A DNA stretch of 64,000 nt from Saprospiraceae bacterium (GCA_016718205.1 JADKEB010000037.1:120491-184490), one strand, 5' to 3'; shown: positions 53,267 through 64,000, counted from the stretch's first letter. Made by a program: numbers and translations. The notes: a model not told the origin generated them from the sequence alone.

Positions 53267-55940
53267 TACTGGGCCACTGGCGTTAAGTCATTGATTGTCT
53301 TGACTTTTAGTGGCTCACTTTTGCTACTAAGTCACTCTTGGGCCACTGGGCCACTCATCTTTTTTTCCCAAGATATCATTGAGTTTTCCATCAATATTGG
53401 ACTTTAATTTTTGGTATTCTTCATAGTCCGTTTTATTTCATACTCAAAACCCCCTGTATTTACTGCCGCCTTTGATGTGTACGTACCATTCCTTACTAAA
53501 TCTATCAGGTGTCTTTTCATAGTGCTGGGTGTCGGTCTCATTGCTCCCGCAGCGTTCCTGCATAAAAGGTTTTGTCTGCGCCTGTCTTATCTTTCAGGCT
53601 CTCCAAAAATTTCTCGTCGCCTTGCTCAACTCACCTTGCTAAATAATACGTGTTTCATCAGTCGGAAAGCGATTTCTATATCTTCCTTTGTCGTCTCGAT
53701 GTACGGTTCTTTAGTGTCCTGGTTATATTGGATTTGCCGTTGATACTGATGGTAAAAGGTGACGGTTTCGATGAAGCTGAGGAATAACATAAGCGTCCTT
53801 CGTGGCTTAAACACTTCCTGCGGCAGGTCGATGATTTCGCATGGATTGATCACTTTTATGGGTTGAAAGAGCCTTTGAACATTCTTTTAATTGCTCTCTG
53901 ATGGTCGCTTCATGCCTGTATTCCTCTGGCCTGCTGATGCTCGTTGTTGGTATTCCATGATCTTTTTGTCTTGTTCCGGACTGTCGTCGATGTACAGTAA
54001 AATCGATCTGCTGGCATTGTCGTCGCCAGACTCTTTCTCTTGTCGTGCAGCCGCTGACACAGTCTGGGCCTTCGACTTCCGAGTGTGATGGTTTTTAGGT
54101 TGCCTTTGTTGTCTTTGAGTGTGACGGTCTTGCTGATTTTACGTTTGCTTTGCAGCTCTCGGAGGATACAGTACATTTTCTGCTCGTCCAGGTCTTCGAT
54201 CAGGATGAGTTTGTGTTTGAGTTCTTCGTGGCCAAAATAGTAGAGGCATTGTCGCTGAGGTGGTGATTTCGATCTTTTCTTCCTCGGGATGAGTTCGCTG
54301 ATCTTCTCCTGCAGATAGGTTTGCCTGTGCCTGATGCGCCCAGGCAGATGATGTGCAAGGGTTTTCTCTTTTTCTTGATGTATAGGCCAGGTAGGCGATC
54401 AGTGCGTTTTGGGTCTCACCTACGATGCCCGATTGTACGATGTCAGCAAGGGTGTTGGTCATCAGTTTTGGGTCTTTTAGATACTGTATTCGCTTTCTTT
54501 TTCCTGCTCAGTGAGTTGTCGCTTTTCTTCCTTTTTTTGGGCTTCAGGTGCTCGAGTTTTCCTTGTCGGTATTGCTCCAGTTTGGTAGTGAGTTCGCTGA
54601 TCGTTCGCTCGGCTTCTGTAGTGGAGCTGCTCACTTGTCCCGCCATCTTTTCGGTCAGCTGCTCACTTGTTTGGTGTGGTACAAGTCTAAGCTGCGCTCT
54701 GATCGGCAGGCTCGAACTGTATTGCTTTAGTTCTATTTTTAGCGTTACCCGCATTCTGTCTAAGCCTGTTGATTTTGATGCCGCCCAGGATGGTGATGTA
54801 GAGTTTTTCGGTTTCGTAGATCAGCAGTTCCGGGTTATCGGTGTTTAGCATGGATTGCATGGGTGGCATGGGTTGCATGGATGGCTCCGCAATCTGTCCA
54901 TGCCATCTATGCTCCTCCTGGTCCATGCCATCCATGCTCCTCTGCTCTATGCTTCTTTGCTTTATCAGATGATCCAATATCTCCCGGGCTATGGCTGATC
55001 GTCAGGCTGTTTGGGTCTTCGCCGTCAGGCGTCTCCACATGGCTTATTTTGATGCCGGGTTTGATCTGTGGTAAACTTTCTCTGTATTTCATCAAGGCAG
55101 CTCCCGGCTTCGTCCCCATCGAAATGAGGATGATTTCATCCAGATCGGGCAGTGATTTTATGGCTGCTTCGTGTTCTGTTGTAAAGCCATTGGTACCAAT
55201 AAAGCGAGTACGTCGTATGTTGTTACCTGTCTGACCAAGTTCGGGCAGATATTGTTTGATCGTCGCAGCGTCGATGATGCTTTCTACCAGAATGATGGTC
55301 TTGGTATCAGGCTTGGGGATAGCCCGGGTACAGGCCTTCAAGCCACCTTGCAGATAAAAATGTTTGACGTTGGGATTGGGATTGATACATCTGCCGTCAG
55401 ATGCTGGCGATCTGGTTTTCTTTCGTTCTCGTGGCGAAGATCAGGCAGTTTCTGATCTTCAATAGTCCTAATTTTCCATACCTACCTGCAGGTCGGTACT
55501 CCATGTTTTGCCGATTTCGTAACTACAAGAGCCTATACCCAATTTATTGTAGTCTAAGTTTCTTTTGGTCGCATAGGCTTTGCCGTGGACGCTATGGCTG
55601 ATGCCGCTCAGTGATCCCCGGTAATATTTGAGCAGGATGGCACTTGCTTTTATTTCTTCTTCCTTTGGTTTTGACGATGCTCCGCCTGTCATCTCTGCAG
55701 CTTTGATCAACGCTTCGTGCTTGGTGCATCGTTCCATCTTCATGATCATGTCGGTGGCATCGCCACTGCCTGCCTTGCACTTGCTACTGAAACATGTCCA
55801 GGTATTGGTGCTTGGGTAGATTTGAAACTTCGAGGTTTGTCGTCATGCCAAGGGCAGCACAACCTTAGTTTTTATCTGGTTTCAGGTGGTAGTAATGCAG
55901 TACTTCTGAAGGTCAGAAGGGTTTTTATTCTGATCTCCTT
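53267..55940 (-). pseudogene. Primase-helicase, unit 2 (many frameshifts)
   Basis: The whole length of the unit 1 protein is covered, but it falls into at least eight frame pieces: KMERCTKHEALIKAAEMTGG, the TOPRIM piece TIILVESIIDAATIKQY, ITILGGIKINRL, and TNTLADIVQSGIVGETQNAL are recognisable. The stop codon has lost a base and the ATG start is not preserved (CATCAAGGAGATCAG in place of ATGGAAATC-like sequence). As sequenced it cannot make a functional protein. Confidence 0.8.
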
Positions 55941-56080
55941 GATGAAAAATATTTTTTAAAATTATTTGTCTTAAAACAACAACAACAAAAATACATAAGT
56001 TATATTATAAAGCAACTAATTTTTATCATTTTTGTTTTATTGTTTTAATTTGTAATTTTGTTGCTTTAAAACATATCAAA

Positions 56081-56429
56081 ATGGGCTTAGGCGAACAGAT
56101 TAAAAAAGAAGGCTTGCTAAAGGACTATCTCAAAAGAGGGTTGTTTTGAGTGCTGACATCGGAAAAGGCACAGTTTAGCTTATTGAAAATGATAAAACAG
56201 ACCTTCTTATTCAACCATTGAGAAGATTGTTAAGCAATGGGTTGTACTCTCCTGAGTTATTTAAATGGAGAACAAGTATTAGATATTCATTCTATAGATA
56301 AATCACTTATGGAAAAGGTAGCGATTTTGAGAACTTAGATGAAGACGAGGAAAAGGCATTTACCTGATTATTGATGGACCAGCCCAAACAAAATTAAGAC
56401 AAACACTTTCTAATGCCTTGTTACTTTAA
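56081..56429 (+). pseudogene. Xre-family regulator, unit 2 (frameshifted)
   Basis: Same gene as in unit 1 with indels at other positions; the MGLGEQIKK start, SADIGKGTV-like helix, STIEKI and the final LSNALLL remain readable in different frames. Preceded by the same divergent control region with AAAGCAAC/GTTGCTTT boxes. Confidence 0.65.
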
Positions 56430-56440
56430 AAATTAATATA

Positions 56441-56659
56441 ATGAAATAAAAACAATAGTTCAAGAAATTAAACGACTACCCTTAGCTAAAAGTTTTTGTA
56501 ATGGAACAAACACTAAAATCTATTAAAAACGAAGAGTTAAGCCATCAATTAGATTATGATCCGGACGAAAATGACTTTTCTAATCTTTCTGTAAGTGAAA
56601 ATCATTGGCCAAAGACTGGCCTTTCTACCGCAGATAATCGCTGGGATAAAATTTTATAA
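56441..56659 (+). pseudogene. Antitoxin, unit 2 (frameshifted)
   Basis: ATGAAATAA stops after two codons because two bases of the unit 1 start (ATGGAAGTAAAA) are missing; the rest (TLKSIKNEELSHQLDYD...TADNRWDKIL) is preserved with two more indels. Confidence 0.6.
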
Positions 56660-56662
56660 TCT

Positions 56663-56989
56663 ATGTATAAACAAGCTGATATTGTAGTGGTGAAATTTCC
56701 TTTTACCGATGGCTGGAGTTTAAAAAACGTCCCGTCCTAATTATGGTTACTGAAGATGTAAATAAAACAGGTGATTATTTGATAATTCAAATTAGGTCCA
56801 ATCTCAACAATGATGGACTTTCCATTGCTATTGAAGATACAGATTGTTTACAACCTTTGCCACTTGCAAGCTACATTAGATCGCATAAAATATTTACCAT
56901 TCACAAAAGCTTGATTCTCCAAAATTACTTCTGTCAATCCCACTTTTCTCAAATCGGTTTCCGATAAGGTTTATAGTTTGATAAAATAA
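56663..56989 (+). pseudogene. PemK/MazF-family toxin, unit 2 (frameshifted)
   Basis: MYKQADIVVVKFPFTDG is intact, then one base is lost in GGCTCGGAG (here GGCTGGAG). Downstream, the A6 run that unit 1 lacks is complete, and VTEDVNKTGDYLIIQIRSNL shows real substitutions (Val-Thr for Ile-Ser-Asn region, Arg for Thr). Followed by the same terminator as in unit 1. Confidence 0.7.
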
Positions 56990-57043
56990 CAAGCCCCTGA
57001 ATTGTCAGAGGCTTTGTCTTTAGTTCGTTTCAACTTTATATAT

Positions 57044-57291
57044 TTAGTTATTTTTATTAACTTATACAAACAATATAATGGTAAGAAAAAAAAAGCCAAA
57101 CCTCCTCACTATAATCCCACGATCACATTTTCCGTGGCAAAAGAATATAATCGTATTGATACTGTATAAAACTCTAATTTCATTTCCGATTTTATATTTC
57201 TAATACATTCATTTATTCCTATATTTAAACTATAGGCTTTGTCTTCACAGAGGACTTGGATAGTCCCCGCCACTTCTACCCACAATTCCAT
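57044..57291 (-). pseudogene. Small membrane-anchored protein, unit 2 (frameshifted)
   Basis: Starts MELWVEVAGTIQVLCEDKAY and tracks the unit 1 protein (SLNIGINECI, ENVIVGL) through two or three indels; the C-terminal membrane helix lies in another frame. Confidence 0.55.
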
Positions 57292-57425
57292 TACTTAATA
57301 CATATGCAACTTTCCTCTCCATTTGTCATAATTGTATAATCTCTCAATGATGTTTCAAAAAATTAATTGAAAAATATACAAAGTATAAACAACACAAAAT
57401 ATGTCATTCTGCTCATCTGTTTTAA

Positions 57426-58282
57426 TTAATTTAATCTATTTACGATTGAAAATTACTCTGGTATTATCTTGTGTTATTTGAATTTGTGGTTTAACAACAA
57501 CGCTACTACCTGAAACTTGAAACAATGATCTAACTTTTTGGGAGCCTTCTTGAAGAGTATTTCCTGCTTGTGTTCACAGCGGTATTTGAATTCTTTGCTA
57601 ATGCTAAACTGCTTTTAGCATTAGTAACGTTTGCAGCTCTACCTGAGCGGGGATCACCAGCGGCTATTCTCTCTGCTCGATCTGCAGCCTTCTCTTTAAC
57701 TTTCATACTTCCATTGTCAACGGCTTTAGCTTGACTTCCAACTCCACCCATCAAAACATCAGATGCCAATTGTATTCCATCTATTTTACCATCTGTTTAT
57801 AAGCTGTTTTGAAGTTGATTCTCCAGCATCAATTACAGCCCCAGCAGCGACTTGACCTACCTTTCCTAACTTAGCGAAACTTGACAAAACCACCACTTAA
57901 TGCTCCTGCAACACCTGACACCGCTGCAGTCTTATAATTCACACCTTTAAAGATTTCCTACTAAAACAACCTGAGTTGCCACATCTAATAAAAAGCCTAT
58001 CGCAAAACCAGTCAGACATTGAGGACACCTTCCGTCAGGGTCATCATACTTTATTGGATTGTTCCATGCATAGGCATAAGGAGACTTATCTACTTGGTTT
58101 GGATGATCCGCCAACGGATCGACAGAAGTCCACCTCCCTATCGTCGCATCATAATCCTTGCGCCATAATCTAACACCCTTCACAACTTTTTGTTGCCTTT
58201 CAAAATGCTGGAACTGCCAACTCAATCCATCACCACTTCTGGTAACAGCACAAAAATAAGGGATTATTTCAAAATTGGACAT
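57426..58282 (-). pseudogene. RHS-core tail 2, unit 2 (frameshifted in the C-terminal part)
   Basis: The 5' part is intact for 111 codons: MSNFEIIPYFCAVTRSGDGL...FERQQKVVKGVRLW, then the RHS core RKDYDATIGRWTSVDPLADH ... PYAYAWNNPIKYDDPDGRC. It shares the start segment with tail 0 and the core plus C-terminal tail with tail 1, i.e. it is mosaic between them. The tail (ASDVLMGGVGSQAKAVDNGS, AADRAERIAAGDPRSGRAAN) is broken into frames and ends PIVNRLN-like as in tail 1. Confidence 0.7.
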
Positions 58283-58352
58283 TTTTTATTTTTCAATTGA
58301 AAAAAGAAAAATTGGTATGAGTAGATGATTAGCAGCAGGATATAAAAGCGGC

Positions 58353-59305
58353 GTCCCGATCACCCAAACGCAAAGGCTCTACATCGGGACAATACTTGAT
58401 AGCCCACCCAGCCCACGCTCAAGCAGTGTCCACTGATTTTTCTGTCATGATTTTTGTGGTAGTGTTGCCTAACCCATTCAGGCACATTTATTTTTTACCA
58501 TTACTCAAGCCAATGCAATAAAAAAATAAAAGAGCCTGACCCAACGCTAAAACACTACAACAAAAATGCGCTTCACTCCAACCACCACCACCGTTGCGCT
58601 CATGCCAGAAAAATCAGCGGAAGAGCTACTTAACATAATGTGCTGATATGGTTGCCACGGGCGTAACACACCCATATCCACATTATGCTAAATAGCCACT
58701 GCGCCAAACGCCCCACCCAGTTTTTAGATAGTCGTTAAATGATGGCTTTAGTCTTTCACTAAGGCACTGCCGCCCTCTGGTTGGCTGCTCATTTTAGGAG
58801 TAAAGGCCGCTAAAACCCACGCACACGACCCGCCTTCACTTCTAAAATCGAGCACATGGCATATTGTCATATCGACTCGATTTTTAGCATTGATGCCCTT
58901 TGGATGAAGTTTTCTTTAGTAGTTTACTCTCGGGCATTAATGGTAAAAATGAGTAAACAACCGTAGGGCGTTAGTTTTTATTATTGGTGACTGCTTTAAA
59001 TTCTCCCTTGGCGAAGGATACCGCTTGTTGCCCATCCGTTAGCGGTTCACTCACTTGAAGCACTGTCATTTCACCTTTCAGGATCGCCCGTTCCGGGTGG
59101 GGCGTTGAGATTAAAGGTACGGCTGACAATAAATAAGACAGGAAAGGGGTGCCTCCTGGCGTTATTGTCCTTGTGGTGGTGGCTATTTTACATAATGTCC
59201 TTATAGGAATTTTTGTTTGGATGCTCGCTGCCACTGCGTTGCCTTGTGTTCGGCAGGCAGGCTCGCATAAGGGTAGGTAAAATCTCCTGTAAGGCCACGT
59301 TATGT
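58353..59305. other. Structured non-coding block of unit 3
   Basis: H0 (58353-58390), H1 (58630-58691), H2 (58791-58848), H3 and H4 (59190-59305). In H2 both arms have changed relative to unit 1 while mostly keeping pairing (left ATTTTAGGAGTAAAGGC, right GCCTTCACTTCTAAAAT), with two A-T/G-C exchanges that are compensated on the other arm and one A-C mismatch. A frame near 58971-59345 ending SFAKGEFKAVTNNKN is partly shared with unit 1 in another frame but has no support as a gene. Confidence 0.6.
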
Positions 59306-59467
59306 AACTTAGCTCCTGGCTGTTTTTAACAGACTGCACCACCACACCACAGCAAGAGCGCTGGCTTTTGTGTTCTGCTTGCTGTGGAGAGCCGTACCTG
59401 CGGGCGGATTGGGTGGGCCATCACTTCATCCGAGCCATGGGAGATGGGCGGTATTCATTTATTTGCA

Positions 59468-60402
59468 CTACTTCAAGGGATGGTATTTATTGAGGCTGTC
59501 TTTCAACTCCTGAAGGTTCATAACGTTGTATCTTTCGGTGCTGCTGACGTAGCGATGACCTGCCATGTATTGTACCTTTCTGATGTCTATCGTCTTGAGC
59601 CATTCGGCAATGACGGTGTGGCGGATGATCATTCCCGATCCGATTTTAGGGTAGTGTTTCTTTATTTTGAAGATATGGTATAAGCTGGGTTTGATACGGC
59701 TTGATTCCCGTTTACTAAAAACAATTTTTCTGTGATGAGAGGATCGATTGCTGCTGGTTTTCGTCCTCCTCCTATGCAAGCCGTGTGGGTAAGCATTCGC
59801 GGTCATGATCAGCAGATATTCCTGGAGTCCCAGCATCTGCGATGCGTCCAGATCCAATGTTCTGCTGTTGATTTTGTCATGTGCCGGGATATAGATTTTA
59901 CCTTCTTTGAGTCGTATATGTCCGGGCTCCAGGATGCTTAGTTCTTCAGTCGTTACAGCTTGATAGATCATAAGACTGAGTATAAGTTTATTTCGTTTGT
60001 CACGGTCGTCCAATACTTCAAAATGGTCATAACATGCTTTGAGTTGACGGTAGTCTATGATGTCATTGATGATGGCTCTTCTTTGACCTTTGATATATAT
60101 TCCGGATACTGGATTGATGGCTTCACCCAGGCTGTCATGATAATGTTTGATCGCTACGATGATCTTTTTGTAATGGTTGAGACTATATGTTTGCCGGATT
60201 TCTTCTATAAACGCTATTACTGTTTTATAGGTGACTTCGCAGGCTCCTGTTTTGTTTCATTCAGCCATTGCAGATAGATTCCTGTACAATTTTTATACTG
60301 CCTGATGGTGTGTACATTATACTTTTTTTCCTGCAGATGGTTTTCTAGCTTGCTGAGTTCCTGGTGGATTTCAGCACTAAATGTATACTTGGGTTTTCTC
60401 AT
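59468..60402 (-). pseudogene. int2, unit 3 (frameshifted)
   Basis: Nearly identical to the unit 1 protein (MRKPKYTFSAEIHQELSK start, LDLDASQMLGLQEYL, NKYHPLK end) with about four indels. Has the T5 run lacking in unit 1 but a missing base at QEPAE. The same box I without Arg (YQAVTTEELSIL) confirms that degeneracy in an independent copy. Confidence 0.75.
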
Positions 60403-61295
60403 TTTTTTATCTTGTTTGCTGTTATTGTCTTTGTTGGTATCGGCTTCGATATGGGTATAGATCTGTGTACTCTCTAAGGTGGCATGTCCCAAAACCTGGC
60501 TATATCGGTGAGTTTCCATGCCCTGATGCAGCAGATGGGTAGCGATGCTGTGGCGCAAGCCATGCAAACCTACTGGCTTGTCTATGTTTGCTTTTTTGAG
60601 CAGGATTTGACTCTTTCATAGATACTTTGATGGGGCATCTTATGGCCTGTATAAGATACAAAAAATATTCGTGTTTTCCTTGTTCAGCAGCGACGGACGG
60701 GCGATCGTCAGGTATTCGATGATGTCTTTTTGACCTGGCCTACCATCGGGATGTATCTCTCCTTGTAGTTTTTACCTGCTGTGATATAGACTAAATTCCT
60801 GTCCGGTAAGATGTCTTTGATCCTGATATTTGCCCCTTCATTTCTTCTCACGCCACAGCCATAATACACTGCTAATATCGCTCTATCTCTGATGCCCAAT
60901 AAATTGTCATCTATACTCTCACAAGGTTTTAATCTCTGATTCAGTCAGGATGGCAGGCTTGTAATCAGTCTTACCGCAATATTGTACCGGTACTTCTATT
61001 TGTCCCTGTCCTGTCTCTCTGAGTGTATTTGGCAAAGAGTTTCACGGTTGTAAGATGTACTCTCAATGTCCCTAATTTATAGGCTTGGCCTGTCCGGGAC
61101 GGTAGTGTACTTAAATATTCAAAATAGTTTTTACCCTTTGCTCCTGTGATGGATTCGATGTTTGGGACTTCGTTTTCTGTCATGTAACTGAGTAGTCTTT
61201 CTATGTTTATTGGATAGGTTTGGATACTGGTTTTGTTATAGTTCAATACTTGAAACCAGGTGGAAAATCCTTCGACATATCGTTTTTTGCTTCAT
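60399..61295 (-). pseudogene. int1, unit 3 (frameshifted)
   Basis: Recognisable recombinase: MNYNKTSIQTYPINIERLLS, AILAVYYGCGVRRNEG (box I Arg), GLRHSIATHLLHQGM (box II) and LGHATLESTQIYTHIE (His, Tyr), separated by about six indels. Overlaps int2 by 4 bp as in unit 1. Confidence 0.75.
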
Positions 61296-61346
61296 TTTGT
61301 TATGTGTTTTGATTAAAAAAATATGCTCCACTCGCACTTTCGTGGG

Positions 61347-63883
61347 CTACTGGGCCACTGGCGTTAAGTCATTGATTGTCTTGACTTTTAGTGGCTCACT
61401 TCCTGCATTGGGCCACTCTTGGCCACTGAGCACTCATCTTTATTTTTCCCAAGATATCATTGAGTTTTCCATCAATATTGGACTTTAATTTTTGGTATTC
61501 TTCATAGTCGTTTATTTCATACTCAAAACCCTGTATTTACTGCCGCCTTTGATGTGTACGTACCCATTCCTTACTAAATCTATCAGGTGTCTTTTCATAG
61601 TGCTGGGTGTCAGTCTCATTGCTTTCCGGAGCGTTCCGCACAAAGGTTTTTCGCGCCTGTCTTTTATCTTTCAGGCTCTCCAAAATTTCTCGTCGCCTTG
61701 CTCAACTCGTCACTCTTACTAAATAATACGTGTTTCATCAGTCGGAAGGCGATTTCTATATCTTCCTTTGTCGTCTCGATGTACGGTTCTTTAGTGTCCT
61801 GGTTATATTGGATTTGCCGTTGATACTGATGGTAAAAGGTGACGGTTTTCGATGAAGCTGAGGAGTAACATAAGCGTCCTTCCTGGCTCAAACACTTCCT
61901 GCGGCAGGTCGATGATTTCTGCATACGGATTGATCACTTTTATGGGTTGCAAGAGCCTTTGGAACATTCTTTAATTGCTCTCTGATGGTCGCTTCAACGC
62001 CTGTATTTATCTGGCCTGCTGATGCTGTTGTTGGTATTCCATGATCTTTTTTGTCTTGTTCCGGACTGTCGTCGATGTACAGTAAAATCGATCTGTTGGC
62101 ATTGTCGTCATAGAACTCTTTCTCTCGTCGTGCAGCCGCTGACACATACCGGGCCTTCGACTTCGAGTGTGATGGGGTGGTGATTTCGATCTTTTCTTCC
62201 TCGGGGATGAGTTCGCTGATCTTTTCCTGCAGATAGGTTTTGCCTGTGCCTGATGCGCCCAGGCAGATGATGTGCAAGGGTTTTTCTCTTTTTCTTGATG
62301 TATAGGCCAGGTAGGCGATCAGTGCGTTTTGGGTCTCACCTACGATACCCGATTGTACGATGTCAGCAAGGGTGTTGGTCATCAGTTTTGGGTCTTTTAG
62401 ATACTGTATTGCGGCTTTCTTTCCTGCTCAGTGAGTTGTCGCTTTTCTTCTTTTTGGGTTTCAGGTGCTCGAGTTTTCTTGTCGGTATTGCTCCAGTTTG
62501 GTAGTGAGTTCGCTGATCGTTCGCTCGGCTTCTGTAGTGGAGCTGCTCACTTGTCCCGCCATCTTTTCGGTCAGCTGCTCTACTTGTTTGGTGTGGTACA
62601 AGTCTAAGCTTGTGCCTGATCGGCAGGCTCGAACTGTATTGTTTTAGTTCTATTTTTAGCGTTACCCGCATTCTGTCTAAGCCTGTGATTTTGATGCCGC
62701 CCAGGATGGTGATGTTGAGTTTTTCGGTTTCGTAGATCAGCAGTTCCGGGTTATCGGTGTTTAGCATGGATTGCATGGTGGCATGGGTTGCATGGATGGC
62801 TCCGCACTACTCGCCCTATGCCATCTATGCTCCTCTGCTCTATGCCATCCATGCTCCTCTGCTCTATGCTTCTTTTGCTTTATCAGATGATCCAATATCT
62901 CGGGCTATGGCTGATCGTCAGGCTATTTGGGTCTTCGCCGTCAGGCGTCTCCACATGGCTTATTTTGATGCCGGGTTTGATCTGTGGTAAACTTTCTCTG
63001 TATTTCATCAAGGCAGCTCTCCCGGCTTCGTCACCATCAAAAAACAGGATGATTTCTTCCAGATCAGGCAGTGATTTTATCGCTTCCTTCATGCTCTGGT
63101 GTAAAACCATTGGTGCCGTATAAGGCGAGTACTTCGTAGGTTGTACCTGTCCGACCAAGTTCGGGCAGATGTTGTTTGATCGTCGCTGCGTCGATGATGC
63201 TTCTCTACCAGGATCGTCTTGGTATCAGGCTTGGGATAGTCCGGGTACAGGCCTTTGAAGCCACCTTGCAGATAAAAATGTTTGACGTTGGGATTGGGAT
63301 TGATACATCTGACCATAGATGCTGGCGATCTGGTTTTCTTCGTCCTCGTGGCGAAGATCAGGCAGTTTCTTGATCTTCAATAGTCCTAATTTTTCCATAC
63401 CTACCTGAAGGTCGGTACTCCATGTTTCGCCTATTTCATAACTACAGTAGCCTATGCCTAATTTATTGTAGTCCAGATTTCTTTTTCGCATAGGGCTTTG
63501 CCGTGGACGCTGGCTGATGCTGCTCAGTGATCCCTGGTAGTATTTGAGCAGGATGGCACTTCTGGGTGAGTGACCGCACTTCTGGTTATTTCTTCTTCCT
63601 TGGGTTTTGACGATGCTCCGCCTGTCATCTCTGTAGCTTTGATCAACGCTTCGTGCTTGGTGCATCGTTCCATCTTCATGATCATGTCGGTGGCATCGCC
63701 ACTGCCTGCCTTGCACTTGCTACTGAAACATGTCCAGGTATTGGTGCTTGGGTAGATTTGAAGGCTGGGGGTTTTGTCATCGTGCCAGGGGCATTTTATT
63801 CTGTTGTTATGGTCGCTTCGGAGTCCGTAATGGGTGAGAACATCGGTGATTGAGAGGTGGGTTTTGATGTCTTGGATTTCCAT
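61347..63883 (-). pseudogene. Primase-helicase, unit 3 (frameshifts, Walker B deletion, different N-terminus)
   Basis: Begins MEIQDIKTHLSITDVLTHYG with CHC2 finger KCPWHDDKTPS; the first ~28 residues differ from unit 1 (MEILEIKTLLTLEQVLHYYH) by many substitutions, after which identity is high. A deletion near 62176, matching about 172 bp of unit 1 (45661-45832), removes the AAA+ stretch that carries Walker B. Many single-base indels. The Walker A piece GASGTGKTYLQ is kept. Not functional as sequenced. Confidence 0.78.
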
Positions 63884-64000
63884 TTGATTACTTTTTCAAA
63901 AAAAATTAAAAATATATTTTAGTACCAATCTATCCTCCTTGATTTAAGGGTGTTTTAAAAGCACTCTTATTATGACTTTTGGAGAGAGAATAACACTTAT
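63884..64000. other. Upstream region of the unit 3 primase, unlike units 1 and 2
   Basis: Very AT-rich, no gene within the window and no similarity to the xre/primase control region of the other units. An AAAAAAAATTAAAAATATATTTTAG-like stretch precedes the window end (described, not fully quoted). Confidence 0.4.

Larger units (their letters stand above)
49840..58282. mobile_element. Tandem mobile element, unit 2
   Basis: Second head-to-tail copy, about 8.4 kb. Same gene order as unit 1 with three differences: a diverged left flank (about 49840-50170), loss of the left arm of hairpin H2, and an extra ORF6N gene between the non-coding block and int2. Almost every gene is frame-broken. The int2 stop codons of units 1 and 2 are 8451 bp apart, those of units 2 and 3 8080 bp apart. 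Confidence 0.8.
58283..64000. mobile_element. Tandem mobile element, unit 3 (cut by window end)
   Basis: Third head-to-tail copy. The left flank and non-coding block match unit 1 better than unit 2. int2, int1 and primase follow, all frame-broken. Upstream of the primase the sequence no longer matches units 1 and 2 (no xre or AAAGCAAC boxes), so this unit has a different right half or comes from a related but distinct element. Confidence 0.75.

Noticed and set aside
41739..64000. CRISPR array or integron cassette array as explanation of the repeats
   Set aside because: The repeat unit is 8 kb with genes, not short spaced repeats. Paired GCCTAAC/GTTAGG-like words occur in the block but no regular attC series, no integron integrase and no cas genes are present.
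41739..64000. Diversity-generating retroelement or group II intron
   Set aside because: No reverse transcriptase motif (YxDD in context) is found in any unit, and variation is spread through the unit rather than at adenines of one target.

Overview
The window reads as chromosome from a low-GC member of the Bacteroidota, most likely close to Saprospiraceae. Four things support this. There are giant secreted proteins carrying type IX secretion (T9SS) C-terminal domains of both types (CHU_C/type B near 6.1 kb, type A near 30.1 kb). There is a PorE-like TPR/beta-propeller/OmpA protein. The promoters fit TTG-N19/20-TAnnTTTG. DUF5916, GH92 and the gene order DUF3098-uppP-truB are also typical. Placement below phylum is inference.

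Region 1 (0-41 kb) is ordinary, well-preserved chromosome. It holds a cell-surface pair (PorE-like protein plus PKD adhesin), a SemiSWEET-like transporter, a D-aminoacylase-like amidohydrolase, a GH92 mannosidase, a DUF5916 protein, a decayed FAD-oxidase/patatin fusion scar, a Bor-like lipoprotein, a trypsin-like protease fused to a DRGH nuclease, an S41 peptidase lipoprotein, a bestrophin gene with an in-frame amber codon, a sterol-desaturase family enzyme, a GNAT protein, the cluster punA-uvrA-acyl-CoA reductase, a 1.7-kilo-residue secreted HYR/dockerin-like protein, the housekeeping operon DUF3098-uppP-truB-folD-prmA, and a haem/VCBS-repeat protein. Intergenic regions carry dispersed inverted-repeat elements, one of them present twice 23 kb apart in opposite orientation.

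Region 2 (about 41.1-64 kb) is a tandem array of at least three head-to-tail copies of one 8 kb mobile element, the third cut by the window end. Each unit reads left to right: a roughly 1 kb GC-richer non-coding block with a series of conserved hairpins; two overlapping tyrosine recombinases (int2, int1); a CHC2-TOPRIM-AAA+ primase-helicase, all on the minus strand; then, divergently, an Xre regulator and a PemK/MazF-type toxin-antitoxin pair; then, on the minus strand, a small membrane protein and an RHS-core tail. The units differ by real substitutions, by different RHS 5' and 3' parts, by an ORF6N gene present only in unit 2, and by a swapped primase N-terminus in unit 3, so they are not simply one sequence assembled three times. 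Frame-breaking indels, mostly in homopolymers, are concentrated here. They can often be corrected by comparing copies, so part of the damage may be unpolished long-read error in a repeat.

The candidates for something undescribed are this element family (replicase, recombinase pair with one degenerate active site, structured non-coding block, addiction module and exchangeable RHS tails) and the divergent regulatory region at 15.9-16.05 kb, where the same dyad sits directly upstream of the -33 box of two opposite promoters, one of them serving the protease-nuclease fusion.
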